A DNA stretch of 64,000 bases from Ruminococcus sp. (GTDB lineage Bacteria > Bacillota > Clostridia > Oscillospirales > Ruminococcaceae): the NCBI GenBank assembly GCA_031262495.1, contig JAISHV010000057.1, forward strand, positions 1-64,000. Direction: 5' to 3'. Of this stretch, positions 44,897 through 53,994 are shown one piece after another. The position numbers and the translations under genes are program-made. How positions within the stretch are numbered: position 1 is the stretch's first letter; each line of letters opens with the position of its first letter. A model generated the notes under the pieces. That model did no database searches. It was not told the origin of the DNA and worked only from the letters and a program-made list of their open reading frames with translations.

Positions 44897-46879
44897 TCAG
44901 GATATATCGGCAAGCTCAAGATATTTTGCGCCGTATTCATAAATATAATCTTTTCTGCCCTGTAGGTTATTCCCCAAGAGGATATCAAACATCTCGGCGG
45001 TTTTATCAAGATCAGTCGGCAAAACCTTTATCAGGCGGCGCGTATCGGGGTTCATTGTAGTGAGCGACATCATATCGGCATCGTTTTCGCCGAGACCTTT
45101 TGAACGGTCAAGTTTGTATTTTTTATCGCCTATGAGCTTGAGGATTTCACCCTTTTCCTTTTCGGAATAAGCAAAATAAGTCTTCTCTTTTGTCGTAATC
45201 TCAAACAGCGGCGATTCGGCAATATAAATATACCCTTTTTGAATAAGTGTAGGCGTAAGTCTATATAGCATCGCTAAAATAAGTGTGCGAATCTGAAATC
45301 CGTCCTCGTCGGCATCTGTACAAATGATAATTTTGTTCCACTTGAGGTTTTCAAGGTTAAAATTCGCGATATCTTTATTATTTTTCGCCGAAACTTCAAC
45401 CCCGCATCCCAAAACCTTGAGCAAATCGGTGATAATTTCACTCTTGAAGATACGCGCAAAATCCGCTTTAAGGCAATTTAAAATTTTCCCGCGAACCGGT
45501 ATAATCGCTTGAAATTCAGAGTTCCGCGCCGTTTTACATGAACCGAGAGCCGAGTCGCCCTCAACGATATAGATTTCACGGCGTGATAAGTCTTTTGTGC
45601 GGCAGTCAACGAATTTTTCTACCATATTTGAGAGGTCGATATTGCCGCTTAACTTTTTCTTGATATTGAGGCGGGTTTTTTCTGCGGACTCACGGCTGCG
45701 CTTGTTGAGCATAACCTGTTCGCAGATTTTTAAAGCGTAGTCGGGGTTTTCTAAAAAATATACCTCAAGCTGATGCTTTAAAAAGTCTGTCATTGCTGTA
45801 GCAATAAATTTATTCGTGATAGCTTTTTTGGTTTGGTTTTCGTATGATGTTGCCGTTGAAAATGAGCTTGAGATGAATACAAGACAGTCTTCAATATCGG
45901 CGAATGTAATCTTGCTCTCGTTTTTGAGATATTTATTATTGGTTTTAAGGTAAGCGTCTATTTGTGACGTAAATGCCGTTTTAAGGGCTTTTTCGGGGCT
46001 TCCGCCGTGCTCTAAAAAGCTTGAATTGTGGTAATACTCAATAAAAGAGAGTTTATTTGAGAAAGCAAAAACGCAGGAAAGTTTTACTTTATACTCTTCT
46101 TTGTCTTCGCGGTCGCGCCCGCGCCGTTCACATTCGATGTAATAGGGCGGGGTGAGCGACTCACCGCCTAAAACCTCTTTGATGTAGTCCTCAATACCGT
46201 TTTCGTAGATGAATTTTTGTTCGTCAAATGTACCGTCTTCGTTTTCGCTTTTGAAAATAAAGGAGACATTCGGGTTTACGGTAGCTTGTTTGCGGATAAT
46301 TTCGGCGAAATAATCATCATCTATCGCTATATCGGTGAACACATCTAAGTCGGGTTTCCAGCGGGTTTTCGTACCTGTTGCGGAACCTCTGTAAGGCTTT
46401 TTTGTAAGTCCGCCGATATTCTCGCCGTGCTCAAAGTGCAAAGTGAATTCTGTTTTGTCGCGGTGAACCACAACATCCATATATTCAGCTGAATACTGTG
46501 TAGCACACGCTCCCAAGCCGTTTAAGCCCAGTGAAAAATCATAATCCCCGCCGCTGTTGTTGTTATATTTGCCGCCGGCGTAGAGTTCACAATAGACGAG
46601 CTCCCAGTTGAAGCGGTTTTCGGCGGTGTTAAAGTCCACAGGACAGCCGCGCCCGAAATCCTCTACTTCAATGGAATCATCCGAAAAATGCGTTATAATT
46701 ATCGTATTCCCATAGCCGCCGCGCGCCTCGTCAATGGAGTTACTGAGCACTTCAAAGAATGCGTGTTTAGTGCCTTCAATGCCGTCTGAACCGAAGATTA
46801 CGGCAGGGCGTTTTCTTACTCTGTCAGGTCCTTTGAGCATCTTTATACTGTCGTTTGAGTATTCTTTCTTTTTAGACAA
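44897..46879 (-). CDS. Topoisomerase IV/gyrase-like type IIA subunit B (divergent)
   Basis: 660 residues from a TTG start at 46879, chosen because GAGAG lies 8 bases upstream and this avoids overlap with prmA. The GHKL ATPase has EVLSNSIDEARGG and GLNGLGACATQ. The TOPRIM domain reads EGDSALGSCK (EGDSAGGSAK in typical GyrB/ParE) and TDADEDGFQIRTLIL. The C-terminal RSKGLGEND and TTMNPDTRRL motifs are present. A second, divergent type IIA pair besides standard GyrAB is common in Clostridia. It pairs with the following subunit A gene. Confidence 0.9.
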   Translation of the reverse strand: MSKKKEYSNDSIKMLKGPDRVRKRPAVIFGSDGIEGTKHAFFEVLSNSIDEARGGYGNTIIITHFSDDSIEVEDFGRGCPVDFNTAENRFNWELVYCELYAGGKYNNNSGGDYDFSLGLNGLGACATQYSAEYMDVVVHRDKTEFTLHFEHGENIGGLTKKPYRGSATGTKTRWKPDLDVFTDIAIDDDYFAEIIRKQATVNPNVSFIFKSENEDGTFDEQKFIYENGIEDYIKEVLGGESLTPPYYIECERRGRDREDKEEYKVKLSCVFAFSNKLSFIEYYHNSSFLEHGGSPEKALKTAFTSQIDAYLKTNNKYLKNESKITFADIEDCLVFISSSFSTATSYENQTKKAITNKFIATAMTDFLKHQLEVYFLENPDYALKICEQVMLNKRSRESAEKTRLNIKKKLSGNIDLSNMVEKFVDCRTKDLSRREIYIVEGDSALGSCKTARNSEFQAIIPVRGKILNCLKADFARIFKSEIITDLLKVLGCGVEVSAKNNKDIANFNLENLKWNKIIICTDADEDGFQIRTLILAMLYRLTPTLIQKGYIYIAESPLFEITTKEKTYFAYSEKEKGEILKLIGDKKYKLDRSKGLGENDADMMSLTTMNPDTRRLIKVLPTDLDKTAEMFDILLGNNLQGRKDYIYEYGAKYLELADIS

Positions 46880-46895
46880 TGTTTTATCTCTCTTT

Positions 46896-47888
46896 TTAAG
46901 TATTAATAAATCTTTGTGTGAATACAAGCGCCGACCAATCGTGGTCATCTTCTTGTGACTTCAATATAAATCCCTGTTTCTCCATTGCAATTGTTACTTC
47001 ATCAGCGCGTTCCGATATAATCCCCGAAAGGATAACACAGCCGCCCGTATTCAGTAATTCCGTGAAAATAGAAGACATAGCGATAAGTACATCGGCTACG
47101 ATATTTGCGGCGATTATGTCGGCTTTCGGTAAACCTTTTAAAATCGCACAAAGCTTGTCCGATTTGTCAAGGATATTGCCGCAGAAAATACTGTAATTTT
47201 CTGACGATATATGATTTTTGCCGAAATTTTCAGCGGCGATGCGCGTTGAATTTTCATCTATATCAACGGCGTTAACGTATTTTGCACCGAGGAGTATTGA
47301 AGCAATCCCCAAAATCCCGCTGCCGCAGCCTAAATCAAGGACAGTTTCACCGCCTTTTATATTGCGTTCAAGCAACTCAAGACAGAGTTTTGTGGTGTAG
47401 TGTTGTCCTGTGCCGAATGATGAACCCGGGTCAATTTCTAAAATCAGTCTGTTTTCGGTATTATTATAATCTTCCCACGAGGGTTTAATAACAAGTTTTT
47501 CGCCTACTGTGAAAGGCTTGAAATACTGCTTCCAGTTATTTGCCCAGTCGGATTCTTTGATGTTTTGTAATTTTATTTCGAGTGAACCGAAAAGCTTGTC
47601 CTTATCGCTTTGTTTTAATATTTCAATGGTGTCTTTGAGGGCATTTAAGGTTTCAAAACCCTGTTCATTTTCTGCAATATAACATTTTACGGCGGGGACA
47701 GTCGCTTTGAGGTTTAAAAGGCTTTCGTCTACGTAGTCCCAGTTGCCCGTTTTATGTTCTAAAAAATCCTCAAAATCGGCGGGGTCAACTATTTCAAATG
47801 AGTTAATACCGATAAGCGAAATCCTTCCGCAGACGGGTTCTATCCCGTCTGCGGTGGTTTCAACGGTAACTTCTATCCAATTTTCCAT
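46896..47888 (-). CDS. prmA: Ribosomal protein L11 methyltransferase
   Basis: 330 residues. It trimethylates ribosomal protein L11 with SAM. The N-terminal substrate-binding domain (about 1-110) is followed by a class I methyltransferase domain with DPGSSFGTGQHYTT, VLDLGCGSGILGIAS (SAM site, near 183-197) and IIAANIVADVL. The start codon overlaps the stop codon of spoVM by one base (TGATG), so its translation is probably coupled to that tiny gene. It is the last gene of the conserved cluster. Confidence 0.96.
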   Translation of the reverse strand: MENWIEVTVETTADGIEPVCGRISLIGINSFEIVDPADFEDFLEHKTGNWDYVDESLLNLKATVPAVKCYIAENEQGFETLNALKDTIEILKQSDKDKLFGSLEIKLQNIKESDWANNWKQYFKPFTVGEKLVIKPSWEDYNNTENRLILEIDPGSSFGTGQHYTTKLCLELLERNIKGGETVLDLGCGSGILGIASILLGAKYVNAVDIDENSTRIAAENFGKNHISSENYSIFCGNILDKSDKLCAILKGLPKADIIAANIVADVLIAMSSIFTELLNTGGCVILSGIISERADEVTIAMEKQGFILKSQEDDHDWSALVFTQRFINT

Positions 47889-47977
47889 CAGTTTTCTTCA
47901 GTTTCTTTCCTTATGCCGAAAATTACACGGAGCAAGCCGGATAAAAATTTCGGGCTTCTGATAACAACTATTTTCAT
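47888..47977 (-). CDS. spoVM: SpoVM-like coat-assembly peptide (29 residues)
   Basis: A 29-codon ORF, ATG at 47977 and TGA at 47888-47890, with GAGG 10 bases upstream. The peptide starts MKIVVIRSPKFLSGLLRVIF and ends with a Glu-rich tail. It matches Bacillus SpoVM in length, amphipathic character and key positions: Met-Lys start, PKFL with proline at 9, a Gly-x-x-Arg step and a final Gly-x-Arg-Lys. SpoVM marks the convex forespore membrane and anchors SpoIVA. Its place after thiN is the same as in Bacillus. The Glu-rich C-terminal extension of about 5 residues is unusual. Confidence 0.85.
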   Translation of the reverse strand: MKIVVIRSPKFLSGLLRVIFGIRKETEEN

Positions 47978-48061
47978 AAATTTTTCGCCTCATTTACCGA
48001 ATTTATTTGATATTTTATATTATTCGGTAAAGTAAAATACGTGATAATTTTTATGAAAAAT

Positions 48062-48679
48062 TTATTCGTTTGAAAAAACTACGAGTAATTTTCCGCTTTT
48101 TATGCGGAGTTTTGCTTCAGTGCCCGTAAATTCATTACTGACGCCTAACGGGTAATTTTCAGTGTGTGTATATTCGTAAAGGTCATATTTTAGTCCCTCT
48201 GTTGAAATCAAGGTTTTTTCGGTGAGCGAGAAAAGACTTATGAATTTATATTGCGGCGTGTTTGTCAGTGTGTGTGCTCCCGAACTGAGGGTAAAAATAA
48301 CATCGTTCGGCGTAAAAATTTTCCCGCGCCCGCCCTGTTCATCAATAAAAGAGAGTGTCTGTACTGCCGCGAATGTGTGGTCAAAACGTCCGCCGATAAC
48401 ACCGTAAAGCTCAAATTCCTTGTATCCGCGAAAGAGTCCCTCTTTGACCGCCGCGATAGTATCGGTATCATTCTTTTCACCGGGCAACTTGATTTTCTCG
48501 GCATTCTCGGGCAATGCTCCCGTGTAACTGTCAAAATCCCCGATAATCAAATCAGGCGTAATACCGTTTCTTTGCAGGTTTATAATCCCCGAATCGGCGG
48601 CTATGTAAAACTTATCATTATGAAAGGGAATGGTTATTCCGTCTTGAACACCGCCGGTTATTATGCATTTATTTTTCAT
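48062..48679 (-). CDS. thiN: Thiamine pyrophosphokinase
   Basis: 205 residues. It transfers pyrophosphate from ATP to thiamine to make TPP. Family motifs are AADSGIINLQRNGITPDLIIGDFDS (near 27-51), EKNDTDT (near 68-74) and GVIGGRFDHTFA (near 93-104). The C-terminal domain has a GLKYDL and GVSNEF pattern. No Shine-Dalgarno is visible before the ATG. It lies 76 bases after rsgA, where rpe stands between them in Bacillus, and 84 bases before spoVM. Confidence 0.95.
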   Translation of the reverse strand: MKNKCIITGGVQDGITIPFHNDKFYIAADSGIINLQRNGITPDLIIGDFDSYTGALPENAEKIKLPGEKNDTDTIAAVKEGLFRGYKEFELYGVIGGRFDHTFAAVQTLSFIDEQGGRGKIFTPNDVIFTLSSGAHTLTNTPQYKFISLFSLTEKTLISTEGLKYDLYEYTHTENYPLGVSNEFTGTEAKLRIKSGKLLVVFSNE

Positions 48680-48754
48680 AAAATTTTGAGTAACATTAAT
48701 TTTAAGGATGAGCTTGATAATTTTGCAGAGATTATTGCTTACTTATATGAAAGA

Positions 48755-49669
48755 TTATTTTGGTTTATTAAAAGCTGTCTTTGTTCGCGGGGTTTCTTCA
48801 AAGATTTTTTTATAACTCTCAAAACGTGACGGTGAAATATCACCGTTTAAAACATGGCGGAAGATATTACAGCCTGTCTCTTTAGTGTGCGTACATGAGG
48901 CGAATCGGCAGGGTGTCTCAAGGTATGGGATGAATTCTTTAAAACAGTAGGGGAGCTCTTCGCGGGTAATATTGTCGTATTTCGCTGTCTCAAATGTAGA
49001 GAACCCCGGTGAATCGCCGACAAATCCCGTACCATACGGGTAGAGTTCAACACATCGCGTGGTATGTTTTCCTCTGCCGAGTTTTACACTGATTTCGTTT
49101 GTGGCGGCGGCAATTTCAGGCATAAGAGCATTCAAAAGCGTTGATTTGCCGACGCCTGAGTTACCAGTAAAGATAGTGATTTTACTGTTTAAAAAATCTT
49201 TGATGCCGTCAAGTGTTGACGGATGATTATAATCAATTTCAAAAATTTTCGAGACGACAGGTTCATAAATGCGTTTAATTTTCGGGTTAGCCGCTAAATC
49301 TGTTTTGGTTACGGCGATTGCAGTATCAATATGTTTAAACGCCGCGACAGTGATAAATTTATCAAGAATAAAGAGGTTCGGCGGCGGCGCCACGGTTGAT
49401 ACAACGAAAATAATGGAGTCTATATTGGCGCAAGGCGGTCTTGTCAGAGAGTTTTTTCGCGGCAGAATTTCGGCTATTACGCCGTCCTCGCCTTGGGCGT
49501 TTGACATTTTAACAAGATCCCCGGCGACAGGTGTTATACCGTATTTCCTGAAAATACCGCGTGCTTTGCAGTTAACTAACCCGTTTTGTGTCAGGACAGT
49601 AAAATTACTGCCCGGACTTTTTATTATTCTTCCGTCGGTTTGGTTACCGACTGTCTTTGTATTATTCAT
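48755..49669 (-). CDS. rsgA: Ribosome small-subunit-dependent GTPase A
   Basis: 304 residues from the ATG at 49669; longer in-frame starts lack family similarity. An N-terminal OB fold is followed by a circularly permuted GTPase: G4 TKTD (near 121-124) comes before G1 GNSGVGKST (near 169-177) and G3 DSPGF. A zinc knuckle (CRFASCTHTKETGC) closes the protein. RsgA matures the 30S subunit; Bacillus CpgA is also a PrkC target, which fits its position right after prkC. The ribosome binding site is weak. An apparently empty 136-base gap separates it from prkC. Confidence 0.95.
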   Translation of the reverse strand: MNNTKTVGNQTDGRIIKSPGSNFTVLTQNGLVNCKARGIFRKYGITPVAGDLVKMSNAQGEDGVIAEILPRKNSLTRPPCANIDSIIFVVSTVAPPPNLFILDKFITVAAFKHIDTAIAVTKTDLAANPKIKRIYEPVVSKIFEIDYNHPSTLDGIKDFLNSKITIFTGNSGVGKSTLLNALMPEIAAATNEISVKLGRGKHTTRCVELYPYGTGFVGDSPGFSTFETAKYDNITREELPYCFKEFIPYLETPCRFASCTHTKETGCNIFRHVLNGDISPSRFESYKKIFEETPRTKTAFNKPK

Positions 49670-49805
49670 AAAACGTCCGTTTTTTCGTAAATTTAATTTG
49701 AAAATTTTATGCCGATAACTTTGCTTTGGGTAATTATTCGCCTCAAATATCGCTTCGCTTGTCATTTAGCGTACAATCGTAGAAACTCTGCCAATCTCAA
49801 AACTT

Positions 49806-51962
49806 TCACTCACCAAAGATTTCGTTCCACCAGTCATCGCCCGGGTCGATATAATCATCGTCGTTATTAATCGGCGGCAGTGTGGTTACGACAGTATCTG
49901 CGCCGAACAGTGTTAAGAATGCGTTGTTGTTAAAACTTATCTGTGTGGCTGTGCCGAGGTCGAAATTAACTTCATATTCAGCAATATCAACCTTTTGGCT
50001 TGTGGTTTTATTAACGCCTTCAATGGTTACACGCTGAATACCGCTTCCGGATACGGGGATGGTTACTGTTGTGGTATATTTGATATTATCGCGTGAAACT
50101 TCATCCTTAAAGTCGCCGTTCACATAAGAACGGAATGTCGCCTGTGCCGATTTAGTGATACCATTCGGAACGGAGAATGTGATTTCTACAGATTTTTCGG
50201 GTTCTTCTCCCGTGCTTACCTGAATGGTCACAGGGGTTTTAATATTTACGATAAGCGGTTCGCCGTTATCGTCAAGCGGAGGCAGGGACTGTGCGATTAC
50301 AGTGCCTTCGGGTTCAATTGAATCGACATATTCAATAGTTACGGTGAGTTTTGAGAGCAGAGTTGAAGCTGTTTCAAGCGTCTGACCTACGACATCCGGC
50401 ATGATGAATCTGCTTACCGCAGGACCGTTGCTCAAATACACCCATACCACCGACCCGGCATCAACAGACTCATTGCGCGGGGGATCGGTTTTTATGACCA
50501 TGTCTTTTTCGATGGTTTCGTCATTCTGATACAAAAACTGCACTTTGAATCCGCTGGATTTTAAAATTGCTTCTGCCGATTGAGCCATATTCCCGTAAAC
50601 ATTATCAATAATAACCTTACGCTTCCCTCGGCTGACGACGACTTCCTGATTACATGAGCCTACATGATAATCCTTGTCGGCTTCGTATGATTGTTTTATT
50701 ATTGCGCCCTCGGGATATTCGTCGGAGTATTCCTCGCCCGCGACGGTTAAGGTGAATTTATCCTGATATGTTTGTTTTACATCAAGGAAACTGAATCCGA
50801 CAAGGTCCGGCATAGCTTCGGTAGTAGCTTCCGCAGGATTGAACACGTCAACAAGTTTTAACGCGATAAAGGCGATAACGATTATTACGATTGTAGCGGC
50901 AATTGCCGTTAAAATTACGACAAAGTAACTGCTGCTTGAAACAGTTGTTTCATCTTCATCGTCGTCATCGAATTTCGGAGCTTTCTTTGCCTCTTGTTTA
51001 ACCTTTTCGCGCACCTTAATGCGCGGTTTTTCGGCATTTACAGTTTCCTCAAAAGCAACTTTAGCCGCTTCCTTTTCCTTGTCGCCGAATGAGAGTGTTT
51101 GAGTTGACGTATAATCATATGAAAAATTAATTGCGGGGTTGCGTTTGAATTCTTCTATGTCCTTAATCATTTCAGAGGCGGACTGATACCGCTTTGACGG
51201 ATCTGCCTGCATAGCACGCATAACAATTTCTTCAAGCCCTTCCGGGATAGAATCATTGATTTTGCGCGGCGGTTTTGCACCCTTTTGCATATGCATAAGA
51301 ATAACTGTCAGAGGATTATCTGCATCAAATGGTTTTACCCCTGTGAGCATCTCATACATCATAATGCCGACAGAGTAAATATCCGACCGTTCGTCTGTGA
51401 CATTGCCGCTTGCCTGTTCCGGCGAAATATAATGAACCGACCCGATAGCTTTATCTGAAATGGTTTTGAGTTCCTCGCGCGCAAAACGTGCAATCCCGAA
51501 ATCCATGACTTTTATCGTGCCGTCGGGGAAAAGCATAATATTCTGCGGCTTAATATCGCGGTGAACAATCCCTCGGTCATGCGCGTGCTGAAGCGCCCGT
51601 AGAATCTGTATAATAAAGTGGACGGTGTCTTTCCATTTTAAAACTCCCTGCTGTTCAATAAATTCTTTTAGGGTAATACCGTCAATGTATTCCATCACGA
51701 TAAACTGCATCTTATCGGTGAAACCTACATCGAAAATTTTAACGATATTCGGGTGTGATAAAATGGCGATAGCCTTAGATTCATTCCGAAAACGCCTGAT
51801 AAATTCCTCATTATCCGAGAATTCGGGTTTGAGGATTTTAACGGCTACAGTCTTATCTTCTAAGATATCGACGGCTTTGTAGACATCCGCCATACCGCCG
51901 ATACCGATAAGTTCGGTAATTTCATATCGCCCGTCTAATCGTTTTCCGATATTTTTGTCCAT
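49806..51962 (-). CDS. prkC: PASTA-domain Ser/Thr protein kinase (PrkC/Stk)
   Basis: 718 residues. A cytoplasmic kinase domain (about 13-275) has GIGGMADVYKA, catalytic Lys42, HRDIKPQN (Asp136) and DFG (154-156). A juxtamembrane Lys/Asp-rich segment leads to a transmembrane helix at about 347-372. Three PASTA repeats follow (about 385-590), then a C-terminal beta-rich domain and an acidic end. It senses peptidoglycan fragments outside the cell and phosphorylates targets such as RsgA. GGAG lies before the ATG. It lies 51 bases after its phosphatase partner prpC. Confidence 0.96.
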   Translation of the reverse strand: MDKNIGKRLDGRYEITELIGIGGMADVYKAVDILEDKTVAVKILKPEFSDNEEFIRRFRNESKAIAILSHPNIVKIFDVGFTDKMQFIVMEYIDGITLKEFIEQQGVLKWKDTVHFIIQILRALQHAHDRGIVHRDIKPQNIMLFPDGTIKVMDFGIARFAREELKTISDKAIGSVHYISPEQASGNVTDERSDIYSVGIMMYEMLTGVKPFDADNPLTVILMHMQKGAKPPRKINDSIPEGLEEIVMRAMQADPSKRYQSASEMIKDIEEFKRNPAINFSYDYTSTQTLSFGDKEKEAAKVAFEETVNAEKPRIKVREKVKQEAKKAPKFDDDDEDETTVSSSSYFVVILTAIAATIVIIVIAFIALKLVDVFNPAEATTEAMPDLVGFSFLDVKQTYQDKFTLTVAGEEYSDEYPEGAIIKQSYEADKDYHVGSCNQEVVVSRGKRKVIIDNVYGNMAQSAEAILKSSGFKVQFLYQNDETIEKDMVIKTDPPRNESVDAGSVVWVYLSNGPAVSRFIMPDVVGQTLETASTLLSKLTVTIEYVDSIEPEGTVIAQSLPPLDDNGEPLIVNIKTPVTIQVSTGEEPEKSVEITFSVPNGITKSAQATFRSYVNGDFKDEVSRDNIKYTTTVTIPVSGSGIQRVTIEGVNKTTSQKVDIAEYEVNFDLGTATQISFNNNAFLTLFGADTVVTTLPPINNDDDYIDPGDDWWNEIFGE

Positions 51963-52013
51963 ATTTTATATAACTCCAAAAAGAAATTTTACTGATTTTT
52001 TAAAGACTTAAGG

Positions 52014-52784
52014 TTATGATTTTTCCGATATTTCATCGGACTCCGTAATTTCATTTTCGCTGTACATCAAAGCGACTGTGATGTTGTCTTTGCCGCCGTT
52101 GCCGAGTGCAACCTTGACGAGTTCTTCTAAGAGTTCATCGCCTTTGAAATTTTTGCACATTGAGAAAATATCACTGTCTTCACAATATGTAGATAATCCG
52201 TCGGAGCAAAGCAGAACAATGTCGTCGTCATGAAGCTCAAGCTCGAAATAATCAGGTTCGGGTGCGTAGGGAAGCCCTAATGCCTTTGTTATGAAATTGC
52301 GCTGAGGATGAGTGCGGAGTTCGTCTTTGGTAATAAGTCCGCTTTCATATTTTTGCATTACAAGCGAGTGATCGTGTGTAATTTGATGAATCCCGTCAGC
52401 GGCAATAATATAAATCCGTGAATCGCCGACACTGACAGCGTGAAGTTTAGTTCCGCGCAGCAGAGCACATACACAGGTAGTCCCCATACCCTTTTTTTCG
52501 GGGTCTGAAACGGAGGCGTCCAAAATTACCGAATTGGCGGTATTCAGAGCCGATAAAAGCAGCTGCTGAGTGGTAAAATCATCATAGTCACGGCGATAAA
52601 CCTTTGTTACGCGTTCAAAAATTACATCAACAGCGGTTTCAGAAGCTTCTGAACCGGCATTTTCACCGCCCATACCGTCACATAACACGGTGAAGCCGGT
52701 GATTTCATTTAAAACCTCTGCTTTAACACGGTCTTGATTTTCCGTTCGCGACAGTCCGATGTCGGTAATAGTATAAATTTTCAA
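52014..52784 (-). CDS. prpC: PP2C-type protein phosphatase
   Basis: 256 residues. It dephosphorylates PrkC and its targets. PP2C metal motifs are DIGLSRTENQD (near 8-18), LCDGMGGEN (Asp36), SVGDSRIY, LLCSDGLS and GGKDNITV. The start codon is TTG, preceded by GAGGAG, which is one unit of a threefold tandem repeat (52780-52951); one upstream mini-ORF ends with TGA overlapping this TTG. Order rlmN-prpC-prkC-rsgA is the conserved Firmicute order. Confidence 0.95.
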   Translation of the reverse strand: MKIYTITDIGLSRTENQDRVKAEVLNEITGFTVLCDGMGGENAGSEASETAVDVIFERVTKVYRRDYDDFTTQQLLLSALNTANSVILDASVSDPEKKGMGTTCVCALLRGTKLHAVSVGDSRIYIIAADGIHQITHDHSLVMQKYESGLITKDELRTHPQRNFITKALGLPYAPEPDYFELELHDDDIVLLCSDGLSTYCEDSDIFSMCKNFKGDELLEELVKVALGNGGKDNITVALMYSENEITESDEISEKS

Positions 52785-52951
52785 AATATACTCCTCAAAT
52801 CTATGATATTTGATTTAAATAGTTTTTTAAATTTTTTAAATTTCAAAATATACTCCTCAAAGCTATGATATTTGATTTAAATAGCTTTTTTACATATCAA
52901 AATTCAAAATTAACTCATTAAATCTATGATATTATATTTAAAACTATTTGA
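52780..52951 (-). repeat. Threefold tandem duplication of the prpC start region
   Basis: Units of 61-62 bases at 52780-52840, 52842-52902 and (diverged) 52903-52951. The first two each hold GAGGAGTATATTTTGAAA, that is, a ribosome binding site and TTG start. The second copy starts a mini-ORF (MKFKKFKKLFKS..., about 21 codons) whose TGA overlaps the real TTG of prpC. The third unit covers the stop codon of rlmN. Confidence 0.8.
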
Positions 52952-53981
52952 CTTTAGCAGTATCTTTTTTAGTTCGGCGCAGCTGCCCACAGGCGGCATC
53001 AATATCAGTTCCGAGAGTGCGCCTGACGGTTACATTCAACCCGCCTTTTGTGAGCAGCAGTTTGAAGGCTTCAGCGGATTTTTTCCCCGAATGAAATGTT
53101 GTTTCGCGGATACTATTTACAGGGATAAGATTTACGTGGCAATTTTTGGTCTTCAATAGTTTGATTAAAGCATCTGCATCCTCACGGCTGTTATTCTCAC
53201 CGTCAATCACGGAATACTCAAATGAAACGCGCCGCCCTGTTAACTTTAAATATTCGTCGCAGGCTTTTATCAGAGCTGATATATTGTAAACGTCATTTAC
53301 AGGCATAAGCTTTGAGCGTTTAATATCAGTTGCGGCGTGAAGCGAAATTGACAGCGTAATCCCTGTTTTAAGTTCGGCGAGTGAATAAATCTTCGGGACA
53401 ATCCCGCAGGTAGACACCGACACATGGCGTAAACTCATATTCCGCCCTGCTTTGTCTGAAATTACATTGAGAAAGCGAACGGTATTATCAAAATTATCAA
53501 GCGGCTCACCGATGCCCATCAGTACAACTCCGGCGGCGTTTTCAGCGGAAATTCTTTCGGCGGCATAGATTTGCGCGACAATTTCACCGGGCGAAAGGTT
53601 TCTGATAAACCCCGCTATGCCCGAGGCACAGAATTTGCAGCCCATTTTACAGCCCACTTGTGTAGATACACAAACGCTTATTCCGCGTTTATAGCGCATA
53701 ACAACAGTTTCGACATATTCACCGTCAGAGAGCATAAAAAGGTATTTTACAGTATTATCTCTAAAACTTTGAAATATTTCTGTCGGTTTATAAGAATGTA
53801 ATATGAATTTTTCGTTAAGTTTTTTTATCAAAGCTTTCGGAATATCTGTCATTTCAGAAAATTCTGAAATCTTCTTAACGTGAAGCCACGTAAAAATCTG
53901 CTTTGCGCGGTATTTCAGCTCATCTATGAGTATAATCTGTTCTGTCAGCTCGTCAAGTGTCAATGAAAGAATATCCAACAT
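52944..53981 (-). CDS. rlmN: 23S rRNA (adenine-C2)-methyltransferase RlmN
   Basis: 345 residues. A radical-SAM enzyme that methylates A2503 of 23S rRNA (and A37 of some tRNAs). The Fe-S cluster motif is CKMGCKFC (Cys111, 115, 118), and the two mechanistic cysteines fit Cys104 (SVCVSTQ) and Cys331 (AACGQLR). GEPLDNFDN and SLHA motifs are present. It lies 13 bases after rsmB, with a weak ribosome binding site. Its stop codon falls in the repeated prpC leader. Cfr-like resistance enzymes have the same motifs, but position and length favour RlmN. Confidence 0.95.
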   Translation of the reverse strand: MLDILSLTLDELTEQIILIDELKYRAKQIFTWLHVKKISEFSEMTDIPKALIKKLNEKFILHSYKPTEIFQSFRDNTVKYLFMLSDGEYVETVVMRYKRGISVCVSTQVGCKMGCKFCASGIAGFIRNLSPGEIVAQIYAAERISAENAAGVVLMGIGEPLDNFDNTVRFLNVISDKAGRNMSLRHVSVSTCGIVPKIYSLAELKTGITLSISLHAATDIKRSKLMPVNDVYNISALIKACDEYLKLTGRRVSFEYSVIDGENNSREDADALIKLLKTKNCHVNLIPVNSIRETTFHSGKKSAEAFKLLLTKGGLNVTVRRTLGTDIDAACGQLRRTKKDTAKVK

Positions 53982-53994
53982 AAATAATACAATT

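Noticed and set aside
46880..46948. Longer N-terminus for topoisomerase subunit B
   Set aside because: It would overlap prmA by over 50 bases and lacks family similarity; the TTG at 46879 has a well-placed GAGAG.
48251..48829. Plus-strand open frame opposite thiN and rsgA
   Set aside because: Fully antisense to two recognised genes, with no start signals; a shadow of their codon bias.
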